Below, piece after piece: positions 1 to 8,776 of a DNA stretch of 64,000 nucleotides (positions are counted from its first letter, which is position 1; every line of letters starts with the position of its first letter). A model generated the notes under the pieces. The model was not told where the DNA came from. It did not search any database and saw only the letters and a list, made by a program, of their open reading frames with translations. A program made the translations under genes and the position numbers. Origin of the DNA: an uncultured Verrucomicrobiota bacterium (lineage in GTDB: Bacteria; Verrucomicrobiota; Verrucomicrobiia; Limisphaerales; UBA9464). The stretch is from NCBI GenBank assembly GCA_903907925.1, contig CAIVQB010000092.1:1-64000 (forward strand). Reading direction: 5' to 3'.

Positions 1-109
1 CTCACTTCCCCCCTCATTCCGAGCCTCTCCGTACCATTCTTCAGAACCTTCTCCACCGGATCTCGAAATCATTCAGCCTTTTTGCTCCATTCCCAGAATG
101 CCGTGAGAC

Positions 110-433
110 ATGCGGGCTAACCCCCTACTGTGGTACTATATTCCTTCAATTGCTGTGAATGGCACCGGCGATGTTCTAATGGGGTTTTCGGGCTCAAACG
201 TAGACACATACCCTGCGGCATTCTTCTCGACGCTGCCTTTCAACAGTACTTCACCCTCAATCCCATTCGAATTTCGAGGCGCGTCGGATTCAAGTGTCGA
301 AGGAGGAAACTGGGGTGATTTCTCATCAACTGTAGTTGATCCTACGGACGGATTGTCCTTTTGGACATTTCAAGAGACATCTTCGCCCGACAATGAATTC
401 TGGACAAGAATTCAAAAAGTTCATTCGCCATGA
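110..433 (+). pseudogene. C-terminal portion of a secreted/propeller-like protein, 5' part not in this frame
   Basis: ORF contains 'IPSIAVNGTGDVLMGFSGSNVDTYPAAFFS...WGDFSSTVVDPTDGLSFWTFQE', which looks like the C-terminal end of a larger protein. An in-frame TGA lies just upstream (about 104-106). Confidence 0.45.
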
Positions 434-969
434 ATAACAGATATGTAATCACTACCGTTGGTGTAGCCGTTGGATTGGTAATCGCTCACCAGACAAAGAC
501 CTTGGCGGACGGTTACTTCAAGCTGTCAAATAGTGAAACTCCAACCAGGTTGGACTCAACTACAGGTCCGCGTGCTGGTTCGAACGTGGTTTCAATGGCG
601 TTGGTGGGTTCTGTGGCGAGTACATTGATCCCGGTGGGAGATCCAATACATAATCTTCAGGGCGGTGGTATAATCTTGCCGGCACTCGTTGATGTGCCAT
701 TTGCCAACGATGGCGATTCCGTGTTCGTTGAGATGGCCGTCTGGGATGCGTCAAAGTGGGGTTTAAGATACGACAAAGTGCCGCCAGCGTTCGTTGGCTA
801 TTCTGACGTTGTGTCTGTTGCCCTGTCTGGCGCTCACTCAGATGCGTATTCCTCTCCATTGTTTACACGTGCTGCGATCGTGCCGCAGTCGGTACCTGAG
901 CCATCTGAGGTAGCCATGCTGGTCATGGGCCTTGGTGTGATCGGATGGCAGGCTTGGAGGCGGCGATAA
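430..969 (+). CDS. PEP-CTERM sorting domain protein
   Basis: N-terminal hydrophobic signal and C-terminal 'VPEPSEVAMLVMGLGVIGWQAWRRR' (PEP motif, TM helix, Arg-rich end). ATGA overlap with the upstream ORF. Confidence 0.85.
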   Translation: MNNRYVITTVGVAVGLVIAHQTKTLADGYFKLSNSETPTRLDSTTGPRAGSNVVSMALVGSVASTLIPVGDPIHNLQGGGIILPALVDVPFANDGDSVFVEMAVWDASKWGLRYDKVPPAFVGYSDVVSVALSGAHSDAYSSPLFTRAAIVPQSVPEPSEVAMLVMGLGVIGWQAWRRR

Positions 970-1041
970 ATGGGGTATGTACCTCGCAGCTAAAGAAAAG
1001 GATCAGTCTCCAGCCCAACAGGCCAAAGACCAATCCCCCTC

Positions 1042-1215
1042 TCACGCTGACAACGAGACAGTAGCCAACCCAAACGCCCGCGCCTTCACCCTGTAGTTCT
1101 CCCCAAACCACAGGGAGTTCAGTCGTTGCCCAGGATTCTGTCGGGTCTTCCTGTGGTCCAACCATTCAGTGACGCCGTTGAAGGCGGCCCAGAGGGTGCC
1201 ATTGACTCCAGACAT
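1042..1215 (-). pseudogene. DUF932 (phage/plasmid-like) protein, C-terminal remnant
   Basis: Minus-strand translation MSGVNGTLWAAFNGVTEWLDHRKTRQNPGQRLNSLWFGENYRVKARAFGLATVSLSA resembles the DUF932 C-terminus (GTLWxAxNxVTExxDHR...RLxSxWFGxxxxxKARAF). Only 57 aa, so absent from the ORF track. Confidence 0.65.
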
Positions 1216-1226
1216 GCGATTTCCTC

Positions 1227-1577
1227 GTAAGCGTCACCCCGAGGACCTACATGGAGCATAAATGTCGTAGCGTAATGCTATGACATTTACGCAGCGAGTT
1301 GACCGGCGAGTTGGTGGGATTTGAGCCAGTTGGCCGGGGTGATGTGGCCGATCTGGTGGTTGGTCATCGAAGGCAGGCGGGAGAGGACATCTCGGAGGTA
1401 GGCCATGGGATCGATCCCGCGCCGGCGACAGCTTTCGATCACCGAGTAGAGGATGGCTCCGCGTTGACCGGCACCGGCTTCTCCCACGAATAACCAGTTC
1501 TTTTTTCCGATGGCAGTCGGCCGGATGGCGTTCTCCACCAGGTTTTGATCGATCTCAATCCGACCGTCCTCAAGGTA
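1227..1577 (-). mobile_element. IS66-family remnant: 3' end of transposase gene plus terminal GTAAGCG end
   Basis: Translation 'YLEDGRIEIDQNLVENAIRPTAIGKKNWLFVGEAGAGQRGAILYSVIESCRRRGIDPMAYLRDVLSRLP' is the IS66 transposase C-terminus. 'GTAAGCGTCACCCCGAGG' at 1227 fits an IS66-type terminus. No tnpA/tnpB or N-terminal transposase is present. Confidence 0.85.
1259..1289. repeat. Inverted repeat/hairpin spanning the chimeric ORF stop codon
   Basis: taaatgtcgtagc-gtaat-gctatgacattta; arms match 12 of 13. Confidence 0.75.
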
Positions 1578-2135
1578 GACCGTGCTGGCGGTGAGCATCG
1601 TATCCTGTCTCGGCTGCGCGATGACTTTCGTCAGTCCAGTCTGGGGATCATAGCGGCGCAATGCCGCCCAGCCAGACCCCGCGTAGGATGAAGTGATCAA
1701 TAGCGACCCGTCCGCGCAGAATGCCACCGTGTAAGTTCCACTTTCCCCAAACCCAACCGCGAAGAACACCGGTTTATCCGTGCCCGTCCGCAAATCCACC
1801 ACGTGAACCTGATTGCTGCCATTTACAGGCGCAGCCTGATCCGCGACTGCCAGCAGGTTTCCATCCGGTGATAAATCCATTCCGTATAGGCTGCCTCCCA
1901 GCGCGTAAGACGGAACAAAACTATTTGATGACAAGGAATACCGCAACACTTCTGCGCCGGAACTGATATAAAGGAGGTCGCGACCGGCATCATGCACCAT
2001 ATCCACCCGATTCGCCGCCGGTATGAACGACCCAACCGCTCCCCAGAGCGTCTGCATTGCCCCGATATGCAGCACCGCCAATATGATCCCCAATGCCACT
2101 CTTGGCTTCGTTTGCATAAGTTCGCGATTTCTCAA
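1287..2135 (-). CDS. Chimeric ORF: beta-propeller (YVTN-like) N-terminal part fused in frame to IS66 transposase C-terminus; probable pseudogene
   Basis: N-terminal signal plus 'LYGMDLSPDGNLLAVADQ...HVVDLRTG...' propeller-type repeats up to about residue 186, then an IS66 tail. Confidence 0.75.
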   Translation of the reverse strand: MRNRELMQTKPRVALGIILAVLHIGAMQTLWGAVGSFIPAANRVDMVHDAGRDLLYISSGAEVLRYSLSSNSFVPSYALGGSLYGMDLSPDGNLLAVADQAAPVNGSNQVHVVDLRTGTDKPVFFAVGFGESGTYTVAFCADGSLLITSSYAGSGWAALRRYDPQTGLTKVIAQPRQDTMLTASTVYLEDGRIEIDQNLVENAIRPTAIGKKNWLFVGEAGAGQRGAILYSVIESCRRRGIDPMAYLRDVLSRLPSMTNHQIGHITPANWLKSHQLAGQLAA

Positions 2136-2187
2136 AGATTATTTCGTTACTTCTTCAATGGCAGTAACTCGCATCCTCCTTGGAGTT

Positions 2188-3372
2188 TTAAATAGCGGCG
2201 CGATCTTCTTCCCTCCAACGAGTGAAATCCAGCCCTATTTGACCAGTGGCCCGACCGGCGCCGGTTCGGCCCGGGGCGACGGACTGACGATCGGCAAACA
2301 GGTGGCGGACAAGGTAATCGAAGTCAGGAGTGCCGATGGCGTGACCACGACGGTTCCGTATGTTCCCGTTCCGCTTCCTGGACATTGGCGTCGGACGCCG
2401 CCGTTTTTTCGCCCGCCCGATTCTCCGCAATGCCCGTTCGTTACGCCGTTTGCAATGTTGGCAGGCAGTCAGTTTCGTCCACCGGGTCCGCCGGCTCTGA
2501 CCAGCGCCCGGTATGCGGCCGATGTCAACCAGGTCCAGCAGTTGGGCGCGACGAACAGCACCGTCCGCACCGCGGAACAGACGCAGATCGCCCGGTTCTG
2601 GTCCGACTTCAGCTACACCGCCACGCCACCGGGACATTGGAATTGGATCGCTTCGGTGATCGCCGAAAGCCGCGGTCTTTCACTGGTGGACACGGCGCGA
2701 CTCTTTGCATTGCTGAACATCACGATGGCCGATGCGGGGATCCTGTGTTGGGATGCGAAATACACTTACGACTTCTGGCGGCCGGTCACCGCGATTCGGG
2801 CGGCGGACACGGATGACAATCCGGATACTGATCCCGATCCCTATTGGAATTCGCTCCTGCCCGCACCGCCGTTCCAGGAATACACCTCCGGCCACAGCAC
2901 CTTCAGCAAGGCGGCGGCCGTCATTCTGGCCCGATTCTTTGGCACCGATGCGATTGCGTTCAGCATCAGCAGCGATGCGCTTCCGACGGTGACCCGATCC
3001 TTTGCCACTTTGTCGGCGGCGGCCGATGAATGTGGGATCAGCCGGATCTACGGCGGGATTCATTTCTACTCGTCCAACCGGGATGCCAAGACCGCGGGTT
3101 CGGCTCTTGCGGAGTATGTCCTCGGTAATTTTCTCCTGCCGGTTTCCAGTCTGCCGCAGTTGAACGCGGTCCGCGTGGTGGGTGGCGACCCGCAATGGCT
3201 GCTCCATGGCATCGCAGGACAACGCTACGTCGTGGAAGCCAGTCCGGATTTGGTGCAATGGTTGCCGGTGGGGACGAACGTGGCCGGGTTGAACGGCATA
3301 TCGATCGTCGATCCGTTGTCGGTTTCCGATGACCAAAGGTACTACCGCGCGGGACCGTTCTTGTTTCGGTAG
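2188..3372 (+). pseudogene. Vanadium-dependent haloperoxidase / PAP2-superfamily protein, probably 5'-truncated
   Basis: 'FWSDFSYTATPPGHWNWIA...DAKYTYDFWRPVTAIRAAD...PPFQEYTSGHSTFSKAAAVIL...RIYGGIHF' is characteristic of the vHPO/PAP2 family. The usual N-terminal helical region is missing. The open frame extends to 2023, antisense to the chimeric ORF. Confidence 0.8.
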
Positions 3373-3419
3373 GTCCCGTCGGACTTGATCGAGGATCGGT
3401 TTGGGTCGAGGGTGGTCCG

Positions 3420-4334
3420 GTGACTCCGACCCGTCAGGGATCCTTTCGACTATTCCAAATCGCCGGCATCGAGGTGTTTCTCCACTTCTCGTGGTTCATT
3501 GTCGCGTACTACGGGATCAAGGTGCGGATGCCCGGCTACTCGTCGTTGGTTTGGCCCGTTGCCGAGTACGTCGCCCTGTTCGCCACCGTGCTGCTGCACG
3601 AATTCGGTCATGCATTGGCCTGCCGATCCGTGGGTGGGAAGGCTGAAGAAATCGTTCTCTGGCCGTTGGGCGGCGTGGCTTATGTGGCGGCACCGCCGCG
3701 GCCCGGTGCGCAATTGTGGAGTATCGCCGCCGGCCCGCTGGTGAACGCGGTGTTGTTGCCGTTTTTTTGGATTCTTTCCTCGGCTACGGCCTCCGCTGGT
3801 TGGGCGGATTCAAATCCCAACGCCCAGACGTTCCTGGTGGCGATGAAATATCTGAATGGCGGGTTACTCGCCTTCAATCTGCTGCCGGTCTATCCGCTGG
3901 ACGGCGGCCAAATCCTTCGCTCGCTCTTGTGGTTCGGACTGGGTCGGGCAAAGAGCCTGAAGGTCGCGAGCGTCGTCGGCTTCCTCGGGGTCGCCGGGTT
4001 GGGGTGTCTGGCGCTTTGGTCGACGGACGTGTGGCTGGGTTTGATGACCGCCTTTGTCGGCCTGAACTGTTGGCGCGGCTGGAAGGAGGCCCAATTGTTG
4101 TCGCGGATCGAACAATGGCCGCGTCGGGTGGGTTTCAAATGCCCCACGTGCAGCAAGGCGCCGCCGGTTGGGCCGTTCTGGCGCTGCGAAGCCTGCCGCG
4201 CTCCCTTCGACACCTTCGAATCGTTCGGCGGCTGTCCCGCCTGCGGAATGGCCCAAACGGCCACGCCCTGTCCGGATTGCGGTGCCATCGGACCCACGGC
4301 GAACTGGGTGTCCGCACCGCCCCGACAGGCTTGA
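3420..4334 (+). CDS. Site-2 protease family (M50) membrane metalloprotease with C-terminal zinc-ribbon region
   Basis: HEFGH motif, 'NLLPVYPLDGGQILRS' motif, multiple TM segments, CxxC pairs at the C-terminus; GTG start. Confidence 0.9.
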   Translation: MTPTRQGSFRLFQIAGIEVFLHFSWFIVAYYGIKVRMPGYSSLVWPVAEYVALFATVLLHEFGHALACRSVGGKAEEIVLWPLGGVAYVAAPPRPGAQLWSIAAGPLVNAVLLPFFWILSSATASAGWADSNPNAQTFLVAMKYLNGGLLAFNLLPVYPLDGGQILRSLLWFGLGRAKSLKVASVVGFLGVAGLGCLALWSTDVWLGLMTAFVGLNCWRGWKEAQLLSRIEQWPRRVGFKCPTCSKAPPVGPFWRCEACRAPFDTFESFGGCPACGMAQTATPCPDCGAIGPTANWVSAPPRQA

Positions 4335-4423
4335 TTCGCCGGGGTGCACCGCCGAGAAACCCATCGTCGGCCTCGATTTGCAGACTTGACCGGACCGGGT
4401 GGGTCTCCGTTTACTGTCCGGCA

Positions 4424-4498
4424 ATGCAACCGTGCACGAACCTTGTAGTAGTCCTTGTAGCGGGCGGCGACGCCGCTGCTGGGACGTGTCGTGCATAA
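4424..4498 (+). CDS. Putative ilvB leader peptide MQPCTNLVVVLVAGGDAAAGTCRA
   Basis: Short ORF with Leu-Val-Val-Val-Leu-Val codons, 13 nt before a perfect intrinsic terminator and 97 nt before ilvB. Confidence 0.75.
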   Translation: MQPCTNLVVVLVAGGDAAAGTCRA

Positions 4499-4511
4499 CT
4501 GCGCTTTCACT

Positions 4512-4545
4512 AAAACCCACGGCTGGCAACGGCCGTGGGTTTTTT
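4512..4545 (+). terminator. Intrinsic terminator/attenuator upstream of ilvB
   Basis: AAAACCCACGGC-tggcaacg-GCCGTGGGTTTT TT: perfect 12-bp stem, 8-nt loop, T-run. Confidence 0.88.
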
Positions 4546-4594
4546 GTCGCCAAATGACCGACGCCGTTCCGGCCCGAATTCCAGCAAAAGCACC

Positions 4595-6484
4595 ATGAGC
4601 ACTGCGACCACCCCCTCCAATCCATCCCACTCGTCCTCCACCGCCGCCGGCGGCAAGGAGGTCGGGCCCATGATGTTTGGCCGTGACATCTTTGTGGAAG
4701 CCCTCGAACGGGCCGGGGTCGAGGTGATCTTCGCCTATCCCGGCGGCGCCTCGATGGAAATCCATCAATCGCTGACCCGCTCCAAGATCCGCACCATCCT
4801 CCCGCGGCACGAACAGGGCGGCAGCTTCGCGGCGGAAGGTTATGCCCGCGCCACCGGCAAGGCCGGCGTCTGCATGGGTACCAGCGGACCGGGCGCGACC
4901 AACCTGGTCACCGCCATCGCCGATGCCTACATGGATTCCTGCCCGCTGGTCGCCATCTCCGGCCAGGTGACCCAGGCCATGATCGGCCGCGGTGCCTTCC
5001 AGGAAACCGACATGCTCGGCGTCACGATGCCGATCGTGAAGCACAGCTATCTCATCACCGACATCAAGGACATCCCCCGCGTGGTCGCCGAGGCGTTTTA
5101 CATTGCCGAATCCGGCCGGCCCGGTCCGGTGGTGATTGATTTCCCCAAGAACCTGCAACAGGCCAAGGCTCAGCCCGTCTGGCCGACCCTCGCCGAAATC
5201 AAAAAGGGTCTGCGCGGCTACAATCCCGACGTGTTCGCCGGTGACCTGGAATTGAACGAAATCATCGGCCTGATCGAGAAGGCCAAACGCCCGGTGCTGT
5301 ATTGCGGCGGTGGCATCATCACTTCTGGTGCGGCGGCGGAACTCAAGAAATTCGCCGAGGCGGCGCAAATCCCGGTGACCACCACGTTGATGGGCATCGG
5401 CGGTTTCCCGGAGACCAATCCGTTGTCGATGCGCTGGCTGGGCATGCACGGATCGGCCGTGGCCAACTGGGCGGTCAGCGGTGAATTCCAACAGCGCAAG
5501 GATCCCTCGGAACCGATGGTCAAGGTGCACGATGGGGCCGATCTGTTGCTCGCGTTCGGCGTGCGGTTCGATGACCGCGTGACCGGTGCCTTCAGCGAAT
5601 TCGCCAAGGGTGCCACCATCGTCCACATCGACATCGATGCCTCCGAGCACAACAAGAACAAGCGCGCCCATCTCGCCGTGCAGGGCGACATCAAGGACGC
5701 CCTGACCCGGCTCAACGCGCTCGTCACCCGTCACGGCGGCGTTCGCAAGAAGTTCGACGCCTGGCATGCCCGGATCGCGGAATGGAAGAAGAAGGCTTCG
5801 TTCCACTACGAGATCACCCCGGAGATCTCCAACAGTGATCACATGAAGGATCACATGAAGGGTCAGGAAGATCAGGTCATCCTGCCGCAGATGGTGATCG
5901 AGATGTTGTACGAGTTGACCGGCGGCGATGCCATTATCACCACCGGCGTCGGCCAGCACCAGATGTGGTCGGGCCAATGGTACAAGTATTCCGAACCGCG
6001 CACCTTCATCACCTCGGGCGGTCTGGGGTCGATGGGTTACGGCTATCCCGCGGCGCTCGGCGCCAAGGTGGCCCGCCCTGACAAACAGGTCGTGGACATC
6101 GACGGCGACGGTTCCTTCCTGATGAACATCCAGGAACTGGCGACCGCGCACGTCGAGAAGATCGCCGCCAAGGCCATCATCCTCAACAACCAGCACCTCG
6201 GCATGGTGGTGCAATGGGAGGACAGCTTCTACGCCGGCAACCGCGGCCACACCTACCTCGGCAATCCCGAGAACCGCTCGCAGATCTATCCGGACTACGT
6301 GCGCGTCTGCAACAGCTTCAATGTTCCCAGCGAACAGGTGATGTTCCGTCGCGACCTCAGGGCCGCGTTGCAGCGCATGCTGGATTCCGAGACCGCCTAC
6401 GTCCTCAACGTCGTGACTCCGTACGCCGAGCACGTGCTGCCCTTCATCCCGGCCGGTCGCACGGTGGCGGACATGAAATACTGA
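4595..6484 (+). CDS. ilvB: Acetolactate synthase large subunit
   Basis: ThDP-enzyme signatures ('AYPGGASMEIHQSL', 'RHEQGGSFAAEGYARATGKAGVCMGTSGPGATNLVT', 'DGDGSFLMNIQEL'). Confidence 0.95.
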   Translation: MSTATTPSNPSHSSSTAAGGKEVGPMMFGRDIFVEALERAGVEVIFAYPGGASMEIHQSLTRSKIRTILPRHEQGGSFAAEGYARATGKAGVCMGTSGPGATNLVTAIADAYMDSCPLVAISGQVTQAMIGRGAFQETDMLGVTMPIVKHSYLITDIKDIPRVVAEAFYIAESGRPGPVVIDFPKNLQQAKAQPVWPTLAEIKKGLRGYNPDVFAGDLELNEIIGLIEKAKRPVLYCGGGIITSGAAAELKKFAEAAQIPVTTTLMGIGGFPETNPLSMRWLGMHGSAVANWAVSGEFQQRKDPSEPMVKVHDGADLLLAFGVRFDDRVTGAFSEFAKGATIVHIDIDASEHNKNKRAHLAVQGDIKDALTRLNALVTRHGGVRKKFDAWHARIAEWKKKASFHYEITPEISNSDHMKDHMKGQEDQVILPQMVIEMLYELTGGDAIITTGVGQHQMWSGQWYKYSEPRTFITSGGLGSMGYGYPAALGAKVARPDKQVVDIDGDGSFLMNIQELATAHVEKIAAKAIILNNQHLGMVVQWEDSFYAGNRGHTYLGNPENRSQIYPDYVRVCNSFNVPSEQVMFRRDLRAALQRMLDSETAYVLNVVTPYAEHVLPFIPAGRTVADMKY

Positions 6485-6527
6485 CGGACCTTGGTTCGGG
6501 ATTGCGGTCCGCGAACGGGAGCGCTGT

Positions 6528-7451
6528 TCAGCGGAACTGCGGGTGATTCATTAACGCCTGCCGGCTGGCCTCGGACAACGGGGCCTGCCGGTAGACGGCT
6601 TCCTCCAACGGTTCGGCACTGGTCGAACGCAACGCCCGGCCCAGCCAGGTGGCGTCGAGCGGGCGTCTCAGCAACTCCAGGCTGCTCGCGGCGACGGTTG
6701 TTTCCTCTTTTTCGCCGGTGGCTGAACCCGCTCCGACAAACCATCCGGCCCGGAGCAGGCTGACCCGGAACAAGGTCGCCCTCGAATAGGTGGCCAAGGA
6801 GCACGGACGCAGCGGATCCACCCGGTCCCGCATCGAGCGGAACAGCGGCAGCGTCCACATGGCGGCGTTGCGGGCGGGTGAAAACGCGTCGAACAAAATC
6901 GCCTCGGGGCAGGGCAGGGCGGCGGCATCGCTCGATGCCAGTCGGGTCGGAAAATCACCACCGTGGAATTCCCAACGCACCGTTCCCGATCCGTGCGCGA
7001 ATTCGACAGTGCCCGATTTCAGCAGGCCGGCGACGTGATCCTCGTAGCCGCCGAAATACCCGAGCGGTTCGGCATGACGGAGGGCGAACTCCAGCGGGAT
7101 CGGCGTGTGATCAAAGCTCACCATCCGCACCGAATGTCCGGGGATTTCGCGCAACGCGCGCAGGGCGGTCAGGGTGTTCGCCGCTGCGCCGAGTCCGACA
7201 TCCCAGATGACGAACGTCTTGCCAGCGGATTCCGCGACCCGTTGCGGCAATTCGAGTTGCTGGACATACAACGATTCCGCCTCGGCAACCGGGCCGATAA
7301 CGGGATGAAAGGTTTCGCCCTCGGCATTGGAACGGACGCTCCAGGCACCGTTTTGGAGTTGGACCAGTTGGTAATCGGAAGAATCGATGGACACGACAGG
7401 GGCGCTGATCGTAGCGCCACACCGCCGGGGATGTCGCGAAGGATTCGACAT
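6528..7451 (-). CDS. MnmD/MnmC-N-like SAM-dependent tRNA methyltransferase
   Basis: 'VIWDVGLGAAANTLTALRAL' SAM motif and 'ILFDAFSPARNAAMWTLPLFRSM', as in MnmC N-terminal domain/MnmD. Confidence 0.75.
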   Translation of the reverse strand: MSNPSRHPRRCGATISAPVVSIDSSDYQLVQLQNGAWSVRSNAEGETFHPVIGPVAEAESLYVQQLELPQRVAESAGKTFVIWDVGLGAAANTLTALRALREIPGHSVRMVSFDHTPIPLEFALRHAEPLGYFGGYEDHVAGLLKSGTVEFAHGSGTVRWEFHGGDFPTRLASSDAAALPCPEAILFDAFSPARNAAMWTLPLFRSMRDRVDPLRPCSLATYSRATLFRVSLLRAGWFVGAGSATGEKEETTVAASSLELLRRPLDATWLGRALRSTSAEPLEEAVYRQAPLSEASRQALMNHPQFR

Positions 7452-7480
7452 CGCTTGAAGTTTGGCCCTAGCGTCGTCGC

Positions 7481-8755
7481 ATGGCCGCAGGCGTACCGCT
7501 TTCCACACGGGTTGGGGACATCGTGACCCGCACCCCGGTGCTCGACATCCACACCCATCTCTACGATCCGGGGTTCCGTTCGCTCTTGTTGCGCGGCATC
7601 GATGACCTGCTGGTCTATCACTACCTGGTCAGCGAGTCCTTCCGGCAGATGGATATTCCCTACGATCGCTTCTGGGCGGCGTCGAAAACCGAACAGGCAG
7701 GCTACATCTGGGATGCGCTGTTCGTGAAGCATTCGCCGGTCTCCGAGGCCTGCACCGGTGTGTTGACCGTGTTGCACGCACTGGGAATGGATCCCCGACA
7801 GGGCGATTTGAAATCGCTGCGCGCGTGGTTCGCCGCGCTTCCCGCCGATGAACACGTGGAACGCGTGATGAAGGCCGCGAATGTGTCCGCGGTGGGCATG
7901 ACAAATTCGCCCTTCGACGACGAGGAACGTCCCTACTGGGAACAATCGATTCCGCGTGATCCGCGTTTCTTCGCCGCGCTGCGCATTGATCCGCTCCTTT
8001 TGTCGTGGGAGACCGCGGTGCCGTTTCTGCGCCAGCGCGGCTACGATCTCACCACCGACCGCACTGCGAGGAACGCCGCGGAAGTTCGCCGGTTCCTCGC
8101 CGATTGGACGCGCCGGATTGGTTCGCGTTACTGCATGGTGTCGTTGCCGCCGGAGTTCCGCTATCCCGCCGACACCGACACGAATTGGCTGCTCGATCAG
8201 GCGGTACTGCCGCACTGCCGCGAGTTCAACCAGCCGTTCGCGTTGATGATGGGGGTGCGCCGCGCGGTGAATCCGTCGCTGCGCATGGCCGGGGATGGCG
8301 TGGGTCGCAGCGACCTCAATGCGCTGCGCGACCTGTGTTCAGCGAATCCGGAGAATCGTTTCCTGGCCACCTGTCTGAGCCGCGAGAACCTGCACGAACT
8401 GGTGGTGTTGGCGCGGAAGTTCCGCACGCTGCATCCCTTCGGCTGCTGGTGGTTCACCAACACCCCGCAGTTGGTCGAGGAGATCACCCGAATGCGACTC
8501 GAACTGCTCGGCACCAGCTTCACCCCGCAGCACAGCGACGCCCGCGTATTGGATCAGTTGATCTACAAATGGCGCCACACCCGGGCGGTCGTGACGAAGG
8601 TGCTCACCGACCGCTACCAAGCTTTGGAGGCCGCCGGTTGGTCGGTGAGCGATTCCGAGATCCAACGCGACGTTACGGAATTGTTCGGGGGGGCGTTTGA
8701 TCGATTCCGAGAAAAGCCGCTTCAATCCGAGCGCCCGGTTCAATCCTTGGACTGA
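7481..8755 (+). CDS. Glucuronate isomerase family protein
   Basis: 'VLDIHTHLYDPGF' metal-binding motif and 'CWWFTNTPQLVEEITRMRLELLGTSFTPQHSDARVLDQLIYKW' typical of UxaC-like proteins. Confidence 0.8.
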   Translation: MAAGVPLSTRVGDIVTRTPVLDIHTHLYDPGFRSLLLRGIDDLLVYHYLVSESFRQMDIPYDRFWAASKTEQAGYIWDALFVKHSPVSEACTGVLTVLHALGMDPRQGDLKSLRAWFAALPADEHVERVMKAANVSAVGMTNSPFDDEERPYWEQSIPRDPRFFAALRIDPLLLSWETAVPFLRQRGYDLTTDRTARNAAEVRRFLADWTRRIGSRYCMVSLPPEFRYPADTDTNWLLDQAVLPHCREFNQPFALMMGVRRAVNPSLRMAGDGVGRSDLNALRDLCSANPENRFLATCLSRENLHELVVLARKFRTLHPFGCWWFTNTPQLVEEITRMRLELLGTSFTPQHSDARVLDQLIYKWRHTRAVVTKVLTDRYQALEAAGWSVSDSEIQRDVTELFGGAFDRFREKPLQSERPVQSLD

Positions 8756-8776
8756 TCCTTCATCCGTCCATTCTCG

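Noticed and set aside
3890-6433. 847-aa ORF on the minus strand antisense to the M50 protease 3' end and ilvB
   Set aside because: Shadow ORF of a high-GC gene. Low-complexity His/Asp/Gly/Val-rich translation with no recognisable domain, while the plus strand is clearly ilvB.
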